Assembly: GCA_965205845.1 (NCBI GenBank)
Contig: CBDBIG010000002.1
Span: 1-64,000 of the forward strand
Source of the DNA: CBDBIG01 sp965205845 [NCBI: bacterium]
Lineage (GTDB): Bacteria > SAR324
DNA: 64,000 nt
Direction: 5' to 3'
This document shows, one piece after another, positions 52,883 to 61,677 of the stretch. The translations under genes were made by a program, and so were the position numbers. Within the stretch, counting starts at the first letter, position 1. Each line of letters starts with the position of its first letter. A model generated the notes under the pieces. The model saw only the letters and a program-made list of their open reading frames with translations. It made no database searches and was not told the origin of the DNA.

Positions 52883-53226
52883 CATGCAAGGGGGGGGGGA
52901 CGAGGTTTTTTGGTTTGCATTACATTTGTAAAATTTTTTATAATAAACGGCGTAATACACTCCGGATGTTCACCCTTATTGACCCCTTATAAACGTTGGA
53001 AGCAGATCTTGATAGTTCTTAATATCCCCCACTTTGCCTCCTTTTGTGCGCCATGAATTTTGGCGATACGACACATTTCGAACCCAGGAGGCAAGTCAAA
53101 CGTTATGACAAGGAGCACAGCCCACTGCCCTGTGGTTTTAAAAAAATGGGCAAGATGAGAGCAGAGAACCATTAAAAAGAATCTTTTTACGCGACCAAGG
53201 TGCCACAGAGCACGCCTCAAAGACCT
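52883..53226. other. Non-coding region with promoter-like site
   Basis: 344 bp between the FG-GAP gene and the S24 regulator gene. It begins with a long G run near 52890 and contains one good promoter candidate at 52915-52944. No gene was recognised. Confidence 0.5.
52915..52944 (+). promoter_or_regulatory. Sigma-70-like promoter candidate
   Basis: TTGCAT at 52915-52920 and TATAAT at 52939-52944 are separated by 18 bases. It lies about 280 bp before the S24 regulator gene, so a long leader or an unseen small transcript would follow. Confidence 0.4.
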
Positions 53227-53925
53227 ATGCCTTTAAAAGATCCACACACACGGCAAGTTTTAAACGACATTACCCAGCGCATCGAGTACGTGCGCCAGCA
53301 TTCCAATCTATCACGCCTCGCCTTTTGTCAAAAAATTGGCTTCTCCTACCCGCGCTATCACCATATTACGGGTGGGCGTGCCTCGCGCCCCACGGTCGAT
53401 TTAATGAGTGTGGTGGTTCAAGAAATGAGGGTTAATCCCAGCTGGCTAATGCAAGGGGTGGGTAACGTCTTCCAATCCGAAGCCGAACAAGATGCCCAAC
53501 CCAGCGAGTACGCCATGATTCCATTGCTTAGGGTGGAAGCCAGCGCAGGGGGGGGGAGTTTTGTCCAGAACGAAGATGAAATTGAAACTTTTTTGGCGTT
53601 TCGACGTGAATGGATTAGGCGAGAACTCAATACTTCCATCAAAAACCTGTCGCTTATTCGCGTACAAGGAGAGTCGATGTCTCCAACCCTAAGCCCAGGG
53701 GATGTGGTATTGCTAAACCGCGGGGCAACCCAACCCTACGTAGATGGTATTTATGCTCTGTGCCTCGGGGACGCACTGCTGGTAAAACGCCTGCAGTTCT
53801 TGCCCCAGGGCGAGGTAGTGGTCGCAAGCGACAACAGTGCCTATCGAACCTATACCTTAAGCCTCGACGGTGTCGAAGATTTTGCGATTATCGGCCAAGT
53901 GGTGTGGGCAGGAAAGCAGTTTTAA
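53227..53925 (+). CDS. XRE-family repressor with S24 peptidase domain
   Basis: 232 residues from ATG 53227. The N-terminal XRE helix-turn-helix (residues about 20-75: RIEYVRQHSNLSRLAFCQKI, GFSYPRYHHITGGRASRP) is followed by a LexA-like S24 domain with the catalytic Ser150 in RVQGESMSPTLSPGD and Lys187 in LLVKRLQF. Such proteins repress phage or SOS-type genes and self-cleave on RecA activation. The usual cleavage Ala-Gly fits the AGGG stretch in EASAGGGSFV, encoded by a run of nine G (53548-53556). It is not next to the prophage, so its target is unknown. Confidence 0.9.
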   Translation: MPLKDPHTRQVLNDITQRIEYVRQHSNLSRLAFCQKIGFSYPRYHHITGGRASRPTVDLMSVVVQEMRVNPSWLMQGVGNVFQSEAEQDAQPSEYAMIPLLRVEASAGGGSFVQNEDEIETFLAFRREWIRRELNTSIKNLSLIRVQGESMSPTLSPGDVVLLNRGATQPYVDGIYALCLGDALLVKRLQFLPQGEVVVASDNSAYRTYTLSLDGVEDFAIIGQVVWAGKQF

Positions 53926-54059
53926 GCCAGATGCCAAACCGCCTTGGCCGATTGCACCCAAGTGAGCCGCAAACCACCCATGCAAAATACAAAACAGCGC
54001 GATGCCACCCAGGCGCACCATTGCCTCACCATGAACCATAAACTTGTCGGCAGTACAAC

Positions 54060-54087
54060 CTCTGCGTACGTGGCGGAGTACGCAGAG
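54060..54087. terminator. Perfect 10-bp inverted repeat between convergent genes
   Basis: CTCTGCGTAC at 54060-54069 pairs with GTACGCAGAG at 54078-54087 around an eight-base loop. It lies between the ends of the convergent S24 and STAS genes. No T run follows on either strand, so it is a weak or Rho-dependent terminator at most. Confidence 0.4.
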
Positions 54088-54115
54088 CCAGGTTCAATGG
54101 TTTAAAGCGGTGTTT

Positions 54116-54475
54116 TTAAACACAGAGGATTTTTTTTTGCAAAGTTTTCCATGCCGCCTCTTCGGTGGGGTACAACTTCATAATCTGGTCTAAGCGGGTC
54201 ATCGAGAAAATCTCCTTGTTTTTTTTGCTCAAACCACTCAAGGCAAACTGCCCTTTACCCTCTTGCATCCTCTTAAACAATGCCACAATCAGACCTATGC
54301 CCGAAGAGTCAATAAATTTGACCTTCTTCATATTAATCAACAAAGCGTAGTCGCTCTTTTTTCCTTTTAAAATGGGGCTCAGGGCCTCGCGTGCTTCAGG
54401 AACTTTGTCTAAAGCAAGGTTCCCATCAAGCGCAACAACGCACACATTTCCTCGGTTTTGATACGAGACTTGCAT
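54116..54475 (-). CDS. STAS-domain anti-sigma factor antagonist
   Basis: 119 residues, a single STAS domain as in SpoIIAA/RsbV. Strands and helices are clear: VCVVALDGNLALDKVPEARE, LLINMKKVKFIDSSGIGLIV with the phosphorylatable Ser in IDSSG, and GQFALSGLSKKNKEIFSMTR. Such proteins bind anti-sigma kinases and release sigma factors when unphosphorylated. No kinase or cognate sigma gene is adjacent. Confidence 0.93.
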   Translation of the reverse strand: MQVSYQNRGNVCVVALDGNLALDKVPEAREALSPILKGKKSDYALLINMKKVKFIDSSGIGLIVALFKRMQEGKGQFALSGLSKKNKEIFSMTRLDQIMKLYPTEEAAWKTLQKKILCV

Positions 54476-54661
54476 AGGCCCTAATATGTTAGATGGGTTT
54501 TTAAAAAAAGGATGCGGTAACTTCTAAGCGCAGATGAATTTGCTAACACAAACCCAAAAGGAGACCGCCAAGACCCGCACACACCCACCGCCTAACCCTA
54601 TAAAACCATGCACTTTAGTGGGCAGGGCAAGCGTAACAAAGGTGTGAATACGAACCGCTTT

Positions 54662-55795
54662 TTAGTCGTAGCGAATCACCTGACGCCCCACCTTATTTCC
54701 CGCAATCACATTTTCAAAGCAGGTATTAATATCTTCCAGCCTAAATTCGTGGGTAATCAGGCTATCCAAATCGATCTGTCCGCGGTCATACATTTCCATA
54801 TAGCGTGGTATGTCGGCGCGAAACTGGGCATCACCAAAGAGCACCCCTTGAAGGCTTTTACGCAACAGCGAAAAATTGGTGGGATCAATAGGCATGGTTT
54901 TTACACTGTCACCCCCCACTCCCACCATGTACAAAGTGCCTCCTTTACGCAAGCCCTGGTAGGCTATGGCAATGGTTTGGTCGGTTTGGTCACCTCCCAC
55001 AAACTCAAAAGCGTAATCGACCCCAACGCCTTGGGTAATCTCAGTTACTTCTTTGCTCACCTCTTCCACATTGCCGCGGTTGCTGATGGTGTGGGTCGCC
55101 CCAAATTTTTTGGCCATGTCCAGCTTTTCTTCGTGTACATCAACGGCAACAATCTTGCCTGCACTGCTTAATGCTGCACCTTGAATAGCACTTAAACCTA
55201 AACCTCCACAGCCCACAATCATGACGGTTTCACCAGGTTTAATGCCAGCGGCATTGGTGACCGCCCCAAAGCCCGTGGTAAAGCCACAGCCCAGCAGGCA
55301 AATTTTTTCTAACGGCAAATGGCTGGGTGCCCGGAGCACCGAGGCTTGTGGGACCACCGTGTACTCTCCAAAGGTGCTCACGAATAAAAAATGGTTTAAC
55401 GCTTTACCACTCGAAGCAAAACGCATCCGCCGCGTGCCGTCTACCATGGTCCCATCGCGCAGCTTGGCACCCAAGTCGCACATGGTGGGATGCCCCGTAT
55501 GACACCAGCGGCATTCCCCGCAAGAGGGCAAAAAGGTGAGGACCACGTGATCTCCCGCTTTGACACTGGTTACCCCAGCCCCCACTTGTTCAACAATCCC
55601 CGCACCCTCATGCCCCAGTACGGCGGGGGGTGGCGTCATCCCCGAATCTCCCGTCATGTACTTTACATCGCTGCGGCACACCCCCGTGGCCATCATTTTC
55701 ACCATCACTTCACCGGCTTGGGGAGGTGCTAACTCAATTTCTTCTACCACCAAGGGTTGCTTGGCACCGTAATAGACGGCAGCTTTCATACGCAT
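54662..55795 (-). CDS. Zinc-dependent alcohol dehydrogenase (class III-like)
   Basis: 377 residues of the MDR family. Catalytic zinc ligands: GVCRSDVKYM (Cys, near residue 38), GHEGAGIVEQVGAG (His-Glu) and a later Cys in LLGCGFTTGFGAV. The structural zinc site is SCGECRWCHTGHPTMCD (four Cys). The NAD-binding motif is VMIVGCGGLGLSAIQGAAL. The overall pattern resembles the NDMA-dependent or class III glutathione-type dehydrogenases. The substrate could be formaldehyde adducts or an alcohol; neighbours give no hint. Confidence 0.92.
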   Translation of the reverse strand: MRMKAAVYYGAKQPLVVEEIELAPPQAGEVMVKMMATGVCRSDVKYMTGDSGMTPPPAVLGHEGAGIVEQVGAGVTSVKAGDHVVLTFLPSCGECRWCHTGHPTMCDLGAKLRDGTMVDGTRRMRFASSGKALNHFLFVSTFGEYTVVPQASVLRAPSHLPLEKICLLGCGFTTGFGAVTNAAGIKPGETVMIVGCGGLGLSAIQGAALSSAGKIVAVDVHEEKLDMAKKFGATHTISNRGNVEEVSKEVTEITQGVGVDYAFEFVGGDQTDQTIAIAYQGLRKGGTLYMVGVGGDSVKTMPIDPTNFSLLRKSLQGVLFGDAQFRADIPRYMEMYDRGQIDLDSLITHEFRLEDINTCFENVIAGNKVGRQVIRYD

Positions 55796-56242
55796 GACGA
55801 TCCTGAATTACTCCTTTGTAAAGTGGTGGTTGATCGAGCCGCTTTTTTTTTCAAGCCTGGAGCCTCCAAAGGCCTCTAACACGCGGCGTGCCCACGCCAA
55901 GCATGCAGCTTTATCCAGCCATGGCAACAGCCCTCAAGCACGGGCCATCGTATTGCTCTTCCTTTTACGTCAATCAGGCAGGGTTGTGCAAGTTTTTACG
56001 CAAAAATATAGATCCGTGGGGATAGCCAAGCTTTTGCGCTTTATTTATTGGGCGTACTGGGATGGTGATGTCGACAGGTGTTTTGGCAGAGCACACCCCA
56101 ATTTTTTAGCAAGCCCTACGGGCTTGACCTGCTTGCCAAAAAGTAAAAACCCCCCTACATTTAAACCCACAAACCCAGTTACAACGCCAACAAAACGCAC
56201 TCCAAGTGTCAACGACAATAACCCCAAACTTAAGAATAAGAT
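55796..56242. other. 447-bp intergenic region
   Basis: No convincing gene lies between the divergent alcohol dehydrogenase and pentapeptide genes. A small hairpin, CAAGCCC/GGGCTTG at 56110-56126, is visible. Divergent promoters are expected; none was defined. Confidence 0.4.
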
Positions 56243-57160
56243 ATGAAACCACCAACAAAATCCCCAAAAGTGCTTGACCTTGAACGGCGCAAGTACACCC
56301 TGCAAGGGAAAAATTTCACGAGACAAAACCTGAACGGGATTGACTTGACAAGGGCTAACTTGGAAGAGGCTAACTTGACAAGGGCTAACTTGGAAAAGGC
56401 TTACTTGACAAGGGCTAACTTGATAGAGACTAAGTTGAGAGGGGCTAACTTGACAAAGGCTAAGTTGAGAGGGGCTAACTTGGAAGGGGCTAAGTTGATA
56501 GGGGCTAAGTTGATAGGGGCTTACTTGATAGGGGCTAACTTGAGAGGGGCTTACTTGATAGGGGCTTACTTGATAGGGGCTTACTTGAGAGGGGCTATCT
56601 TGACAAGGGCTAACTTGGAAGAGGCTAACTTGACAAGGGCTAACTTGGAAGAGGCTTACTTGACAAAGGCTTACTTGGAAGAGGCTAACTTGGAAAAGGC
56701 TTACTTGACAAAGGCTTACTTGGAAAAAGCTAACTTGGAAAAGGCTATCTTGCAAGGGGCTTACTTGAGAGGGGCTAAGTTGAGAGGGGCTAAGTTGAGA
56801 GGGGCTAACTTGATAGAGGCTATCTTGCAAGGGTCTAACTTGGAAAAGGCTTACTTGAGAGGGGCTATCTTGACAAAGGCTTACTTGGAAAAGGCTTACT
56901 TGACAAAGGCTAAGTTGGAAGAGGCTTACTTGGAAAAGGCTTACTTGACAAAGGCTAAGTTGGAAGAGGCTAAGTTGATAGAGGCTATCTTGCAAGGGGC
57001 TAACTTGACAAAGGCTATCTTGCAAGGGGCTAACTTGATAGGGGCTAACTTGACAAAGGCTAACTTGAGAGGGGCTAACTTGACAGGAACCATGATTGAT
57101 GCAAAATGGCAACCTTACCTAAGTCAGATAATGACTCAAGGTCAGCCTGAATGGCTATAA
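56243..57160 (+). CDS. Pentapeptide-repeat protein built of near-identical 15-bp units
   Basis: 305 residues. After about 30 residues it becomes an unbroken run of roughly 50 pentapeptides of the form A-[N/Y/K/I]-L-x-x up to about residue 285, enough for 12-13 turns of a four-sided right-handed beta-helix (as in Qnr and MfpA). The coding DNA is exceptionally uniform: GCT and TTG codons hardly vary and the other positions use a handful of codons differing by one base (AAC/TAC/AAG/ATC; ACA/ATA/AGA/GAA/CAA; AGG/AAG/GAG/GGG). No signal peptide or extra domain. The function is unknown; DNA mimicry is one known role of the fold. Confidence 0.93.
   Translation: MKPPTKSPKVLDLERRKYTLQGKNFTRQNLNGIDLTRANLEEANLTRANLEKAYLTRANLIETKLRGANLTKAKLRGANLEGAKLIGAKLIGAYLIGANLRGAYLIGAYLIGAYLRGAILTRANLEEANLTRANLEEAYLTKAYLEEANLEKAYLTKAYLEKANLEKAILQGAYLRGAKLRGAKLRGANLIEAILQGSNLEKAYLRGAILTKAYLEKAYLTKAKLEEAYLEKAYLTKAKLEEAKLIEAILQGANLTKAILQGANLIGANLTKANLRGANLTGTMIDAKWQPYLSQIMTQGQPEWL
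56330..57090 (+). repeat. 15-bp tandem array inside the pentapeptide gene
   Basis: About 50 consecutive copies of a GGGCTAACTTGAYAA-like 15-mer, differing at only a few positions. Larger units are also duplicated: for example GGGCTAACTTGGAAGAGGCT recurs at 56353, 56608 and 56638. Homogeneity at silent sites implies recent expansion or gene conversion. Confidence 0.92.
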
Positions 57161-57453
57161 TAAAAAACGGTGCCATGACCCCGTTACCGGAGCACGAGGT
57201 TGCCATAGCGCGAGGTTGGAGGAGCCATGCCATTTTGGCGGTTGGTTTTTTGGGAACGGTGTGAATAAAATCGATTGACGCCTGCAATCGTTACAGGCTA
57301 GCTTTGTCGTTTAAGAGGGGATGCTAGCATGTACGCGTGCGGTTTGCCTTATCTTAAAAAATGTTCCCCAGCGTGGCCATGGCTTTAGGTTTGGTGCCCC
57401 CATACCCCGCGCTACCCATTCACCTTATCCGCGAAGCACGTTGTTAAAAAACC
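57161..57453. other. Intergenic region before the ABC cluster
   Basis: 293 bp without a recognisable gene. It probably contains the promoter of the ABC transporter genes, but no clear hexamers were found. Confidence 0.4.
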
Positions 57454-58395
57454 ATGATTGAAGTGCATTCCTTATGCAAAAAATACGGCGCCTTCACGGC
57501 GGTCGATTCCCTTAGTTTTACGGTAGAACAGGGCGAGGTGTTAGGGTTTTTGGGGCCCAACGGTGCGGGCAAGTCAACCACCATGAAGATGCTAACCTGC
57601 TTTTTGCCCCCCACCAGCGGCCATGCCCACATTGGTGGCAAAAGCATTTTAAGCGACTCCTTGGCCGTGCGCACCCAAATGGGCTACCTGCCCGAAAGTG
57701 CTCCCAGTTATGCCGAGATGCGTGTCGAGGAATTTTTGCGGTTTATTGGTGCGGTGCGTGGTTTAAGTGCTGCCCAGCGCGACAAGCACGTGGATCTGGT
57801 GGTTGAACGCACGGGCTTGGAAGACGTGCGCTCCCAGGTGATTGATACCTTGTCTAAGGGTTATCGCCAGCGGACCTGCTTTGCCCAAGCCTTGCTACAC
57901 GACCCGCCCGTACTTATTTTGGATGAGCCCACCGACGGCCTTGACCCCAACCAAAAGCACGAGGTACGCCTGCTAATTCGCCGCATGGGTGCTGAGAAAA
58001 AAACCATCATTCTCTCGACCCACATTTTAGAAGAAATGGAATCGGTGTGTACGCGTGCGCTGATTATTGCCAATGGGCGCCTTGTTGCCAACGGATCCCC
58101 CGACCAATTGGTGGCCCAGTCGCCATGGCACAACGCGGTTAGCCTTACTTTGGCTAAGGCCAGTGCCGCTGTGCTAAAAAAGTTTGAAAAAATTGACGGG
58201 GTCGCAAGCGTTGAAAGTAACCCGAAAAAGCCCAATAGCCCCGTACAGTTGCGCCTCATGGCCAAAAACCAGCAAAACATCGCCCCTGAGGTGAGCCGCT
58301 TTTTGCAAGAAAACAAATTGGTTGCCTTAGAAATGTACGTCGAGCGTGGGCGGATGGATGAGGTATTTCGCAAGGTGACGCTGCCCGCATCTTAA
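57454..58395 (+). CDS. ABC transporter ATP-binding protein (GldA/NatA-like)
   Basis: 313 residues. Complete nucleotide-binding domain: Walker A GPNGAGKSTTMKML (residues about 35-48), Q-loop in MGYLPE, signature variant LSKGYRQR (LSxGxxQR), Walker B VLILDEPTDGLDP, and switch STHILEEME. The C-terminal 90 residues are typical of ABC-2 exporter ATPases of the GldA, NatA and Nos type. It leads a run of four genes with the permease, the GldG-like and the DUF4340 proteins, probably one transcript. Confidence 0.94.
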   Translation: MIEVHSLCKKYGAFTAVDSLSFTVEQGEVLGFLGPNGAGKSTTMKMLTCFLPPTSGHAHIGGKSILSDSLAVRTQMGYLPESAPSYAEMRVEEFLRFIGAVRGLSAAQRDKHVDLVVERTGLEDVRSQVIDTLSKGYRQRTCFAQALLHDPPVLILDEPTDGLDPNQKHEVRLLIRRMGAEKKTIILSTHILEEMESVCTRALIIANGRLVANGSPDQLVAQSPWHNAVSLTLAKASAAVLKKFEKIDGVASVESNPKKPNSPVQLRLMAKNQQNIAPEVSRFLQENKLVALEMYVERGRMDEVFRKVTLPAS

Positions 58396-58529
58396 CAAAA
58401 ACCACCCTTGCCCCCTTTTTGGTTACGGTTTAAAGGCGGTGCAGCACAAAGTGCAAGGGGCGTTGCATTGGGTTTTAAAAACCCTTGGCTTTATTTTGTA
58501 AAAACCCACTTACTTCTCGATTAACCACC

Positions 58530-59315
58530 ATGACTGCTTTGTTGAACAAACCCACGTTAACACAACACCTTGCCATTTGTTGGCAAACGCTTAAGCCCAT
58601 TTTTTGTCGCGAGATTATGGCCTATTTTCGCTCGCCAGTGGCTTATGTGTTTATGGTTATTTTTTTGGTAGCCTCGGTGGGCTGTACGTGGTATTTGGGC
58701 AATTTTTATGAAACAGGCCAAGCCACCTTGCAGAATTTTTTGTTTTTTCATCCATGGCTCTACCTTATTTTTATTCCTTCGGTGGGCATGCGTTTATGGT
58801 CCGAAGAGCTCCGCTCAGGGGCAGTGGAACTCCTGCTGACCTTGCCTACACCCCTAGGGGTGGCCGTGTTGGCTAAATTTTTGGCGGCATGGGTGTTTAT
58901 AGGGCTTACCCTCCTTTGCACCTTTCCCATGGTGATTACGGTGTTTATTTTAGGCAACCCTGATGGCGGTGCTATTATTACAGGCTACTTGGGCAGTTTT
59001 TTGATGGCGGGGGCATACTTAGCAGTTTCATGCTTTACCTCTGCATTCACCAACAACCAAGTGGTAAGTTTTATTACCAGTTTTATGGCCAATTTGTTGC
59101 TTGTAATATTGGGCTGGGGGGTGCTTACCCGCACCTTGGTCGAGGTTTTTCCTGCGAGGATTGCCACCTTGATCAGTGCCTTTAGCTACACCACGCATTT
59201 TAACGCACTGCGCAATGGCGTGGTTGATGTGCGTGATGTGTTTTATTTTTTATCGATCATTGCCGTGATGCTGCTGGCCAACATTGTTGTGATTGAGCGC
59301 AGCAAAACGGCCTGA
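58530..59315 (+). CDS. ABC-2 type permease (GldF-like)
   Basis: 261 residues from ATG 58530, a six-helix ABC-2 membrane protein. FCREIMAYFRSPVAYVFMVI at the N-terminus, then MRLWSEELRSGAVELLLTLP (the E-E-x-x-G-T/A-xExLLTxP coupling helix) and SCFTSAFTNNQVVSFITSFM match the GldF/ABC permease pattern. An upstream TTG start at 58485 is possible but adds no family-like residues. The next gene follows directly, possibly by TGA-TTG coupling. Confidence 0.92.
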   Translation: MTALLNKPTLTQHLAICWQTLKPIFCREIMAYFRSPVAYVFMVIFLVASVGCTWYLGNFYETGQATLQNFLFFHPWLYLIFIPSVGMRLWSEELRSGAVELLLTLPTPLGVAVLAKFLAAWVFIGLTLLCTFPMVITVFILGNPDGGAIITGYLGSFLMAGAYLAVSCFTSAFTNNQVVSFITSFMANLLLVILGWGVLTRTLVEVFPARIATLISAFSYTTHFNALRNGVVDVRDVFYFLSIIAVMLLANIVVIERSKTA

Positions 59316-59435
59316 TTGCCAAAGGTTGTTAGCCTTAGCCACTGGCTAAAAACGGGACCTGCAAAGCCCTTTATCCGTGGTTTCCATTTTTTATTTCGTT
59401 TTCATCAAGAATTTTTAGCCAAAAACCAAAAAGCG

Positions 59436-61400
59436 ATGCCTAAAAAACCTGTAACCGTATCCGAAAATCTGCAAAAACCCAAAAGCGTTGCCACGAAAAA
59501 ACGTGCTGCTGTGCTAGGCGTATGGGGGAGAGGCCTAACGCCTTTGGCTTTGATAGGCTTGCTGCTGGCCTGTTTGGTGGCTTTTAACGTGCTTCTCTCT
59601 TTTGTAACATGGCGCATCGACCTAACCGAGGGTGGTTTATACACCCTATCGAAGGGTTCCGCTCAAATTGCCTCTTCAATGCGTGATATTACCACCTTGA
59701 AGTTTTTTTATTCGAGCAGCGCAAAAAACCCCCCCACCCAGGTGGAAACCCACGCAAGGCGGGTACGCGAACTACTGCAAGAGTTTGTGACTGCCTCGAA
59801 AGGTAACGTGAAATTGGAGGTTTACGACCCCAAACCAGATACCGAAGACGAACAATGGGCAAACCGATACGGCCTTACGGGTGCGCGCTTGCCCAGTGGC
59901 GACAGCCTTTACATGGGCGTGGTGGCCTTGGCCATTGACCGCGAAAGCCAAATTCCTTTTTTTGACCCGCGCCGCGAGCAGTTTTTGGAGTATGACATTA
60001 GCCAAATGCTAAGCCGCGTTAACCGTGAAAAGCGTCCTTCGGTGGGCATTGTCAGCAGCCTGCCCGTTTCGGGTACACCCCGTCCTGCCCCCGGTTCGCC
60101 CCCCCCAGAGTGGACGTTTATTCGTGAAATGCGCAAAACCCACGATGTACGCATGTTAACGCAACAGCAAATGTACGATGTACCTGATGGGCTGGATTTG
60201 CTCATTGTGATGCACCCCAAAGAAAAAACCCAGCAGCGCATGGCTTATGCCATTGATCAATACGTGGTGCGTGGGGGGAGGGTGGTGTTGATGCTCGACC
60301 CCCATTCTCGCACGGAGCCTGCGTTTCGCTATGGCTTTAACATTCCTACTGCGAGCGATCTAAAACCCTTACTGAGTGCGTGGGGTATTGCCTACTCCAG
60401 CAGTTCGGTGGCGGCCGACCTGCTCCAAGCCACCACAGTCAATACCCAGCAAGGGCCTGCGAGCTACCCTATTTGGATTACTATCGGCCCTGACGGGCGC
60501 AATATCAAGCACCCCATCACCAGCCAGTTAGAAGAAATCACCCTCATTGATTCAGGGGTTTTTAGCAGCAACAAAGAGAGCAACTATCGTTTTACGCCTT
60601 TGCTTACCACCAGCAAGCATTCCACAGAGGTCGAATTTAGCACAGCGCGGTTGGTGCGCCCTGTTGAATTGGCCAAGTCGCTCAGACCTGATGGCAAGCG
60701 GCGTACCCTGGCAGGGCTCCTTAGCGGGCGTTTTAGCACAGCATTTCCTTCTGGACGCCCAAAGGAGGGTGTCCCTGAAAAAGGGTCTAAAAACCCGCCA
60801 CCACCGCCTAAAAACCTCAAGCCGCATCTCAACAAAGGGCAGCAAGACGGCTTGGTATTGCTGATGGGGGATGTGGATTTTATCAGCGATGGATACTCCG
60901 TTCGTCAGGGGAGTTTTCTGGGTGCGGGAAGCACGCAACTTATTAACGACAATCAAATTTTTATACAAAATGCCATTGAATACATGACGGGCGACTCCGC
61001 ATTGATCAGTATTCGTTCACGAGGGCGTATTTCACGCCCCTTTACCTTGGTCCAAAATTTACAAGCCACCGCAGCGTTACGCTTTCAAAAGCAAGAGGCT
61101 TTGTTGTCCCAAAAATTGCAACGCGTACAAGAACGTCTGGCACAGGCTGAAAAAAGTTCTAAAGACGGCAGGACTTTGGTGTTAGGGGAAGAGCAAATTG
61201 AAGAAATTGAACGTTTTCGCGCAGAAGAACTTCGCACCCGCGGTGCACTGCGTGAAGTGCGCAAGTTGTTGCGCGAAGATATTGAAACTTTGGGCAATCG
61301 TTTGTTGATTTTTAACGCCTTGCTCATCCCATTCATTGTAGCAGGCATTGGCTTTTGGGTGGTGCGCACTCGGTCACGCAGGCGTAATGTGAAGGCTTAA
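59436..61400 (+). CDS. GldG-like ABC accessory protein
   Basis: 654 residues from ATG 59436; the frame is open from a TTG at 59316 that touches the permease stop, so a longer form is possible. One N-terminal helix (LTPLALIGLLLACLVAFNVL) precedes RIDLTEGGLYTLSKGSAQIA, the typical GldG start, then KFFYSSSAKNPP and LQEFVTASKGNVKLEVYDPK (ABC_transp_aux domain), and VLMGDVDFISDG-like sequence near residue 500. A coiled coil (QKLQRVQERLAQAEK and on) and a C-terminal membrane helix (LLIPFIVAGIGFWVV) close the protein. Its cargo is unknown; gliding is known only for Bacteroidota versions. Confidence 0.88.
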   Translation: MPKKPVTVSENLQKPKSVATKKRAAVLGVWGRGLTPLALIGLLLACLVAFNVLLSFVTWRIDLTEGGLYTLSKGSAQIASSMRDITTLKFFYSSSAKNPPTQVETHARRVRELLQEFVTASKGNVKLEVYDPKPDTEDEQWANRYGLTGARLPSGDSLYMGVVALAIDRESQIPFFDPRREQFLEYDISQMLSRVNREKRPSVGIVSSLPVSGTPRPAPGSPPPEWTFIREMRKTHDVRMLTQQQMYDVPDGLDLLIVMHPKEKTQQRMAYAIDQYVVRGGRVVLMLDPHSRTEPAFRYGFNIPTASDLKPLLSAWGIAYSSSSVAADLLQATTVNTQQGPASYPIWITIGPDGRNIKHPITSQLEEITLIDSGVFSSNKESNYRFTPLLTTSKHSTEVEFSTARLVRPVELAKSLRPDGKRRTLAGLLSGRFSTAFPSGRPKEGVPEKGSKNPPPPPKNLKPHLNKGQQDGLVLLMGDVDFISDGYSVRQGSFLGAGSTQLINDNQIFIQNAIEYMTGDSALISIRSRGRISRPFTLVQNLQATAALRFQKQEALLSQKLQRVQERLAQAEKSSKDGRTLVLGEEQIEEIERFRAEELRTRGALREVRKLLREDIETLGNRLLIFNALLIPFIVAGIGFWVVRTRSRRRNVKA

Positions 61401-61677
61401 CCCAAGCCCCAGAGTTTATGCTTCCCGACAATAAAAACGCTGCAACAGATTTAAAAACAACACGCCAAGGATTGCTGAAATCACCGAGACAAAAAGAAGT
61501 GCTTGTTGAAATTTCCTGTTTTTTGCTGAAACTTGATGGGTAGGTTATAGAACACCTCGTGGGAGGGAGGCTTTTTTGTGTGTCTATTTAAAACAATAAC
61601 AGCAAGCCCCTTTTTAGGCGAAAGGTGCCGTTGGGCTCATGGGCGCACCCACCCCATTTTATTACGAAAAAAGGACG

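Noticed and set aside
53227-53925. S24 repressor as the repressor of the Mu-like prophage
   Set aside because: It lies 35 kb from the prophage on the other strand, with no phage genes nearby. Nothing links it to that element.
56330-57090. CRISPR array
   Set aside because: The 15-bp units are contiguous, without unique spacers, and encode pentapeptides. Neither the 272-bp nor the 56/59-bp repeats have spacers, and no cas genes are present. No CRISPR was found in the window.
56045-57112. Long antisense frame (355 codons) across the pentapeptide gene
   Set aside because: It is open only because the 15-bp units lack stops in this frame. The sequence is a monotonous QVSP/QLSL repeat with no family features and no start signal.
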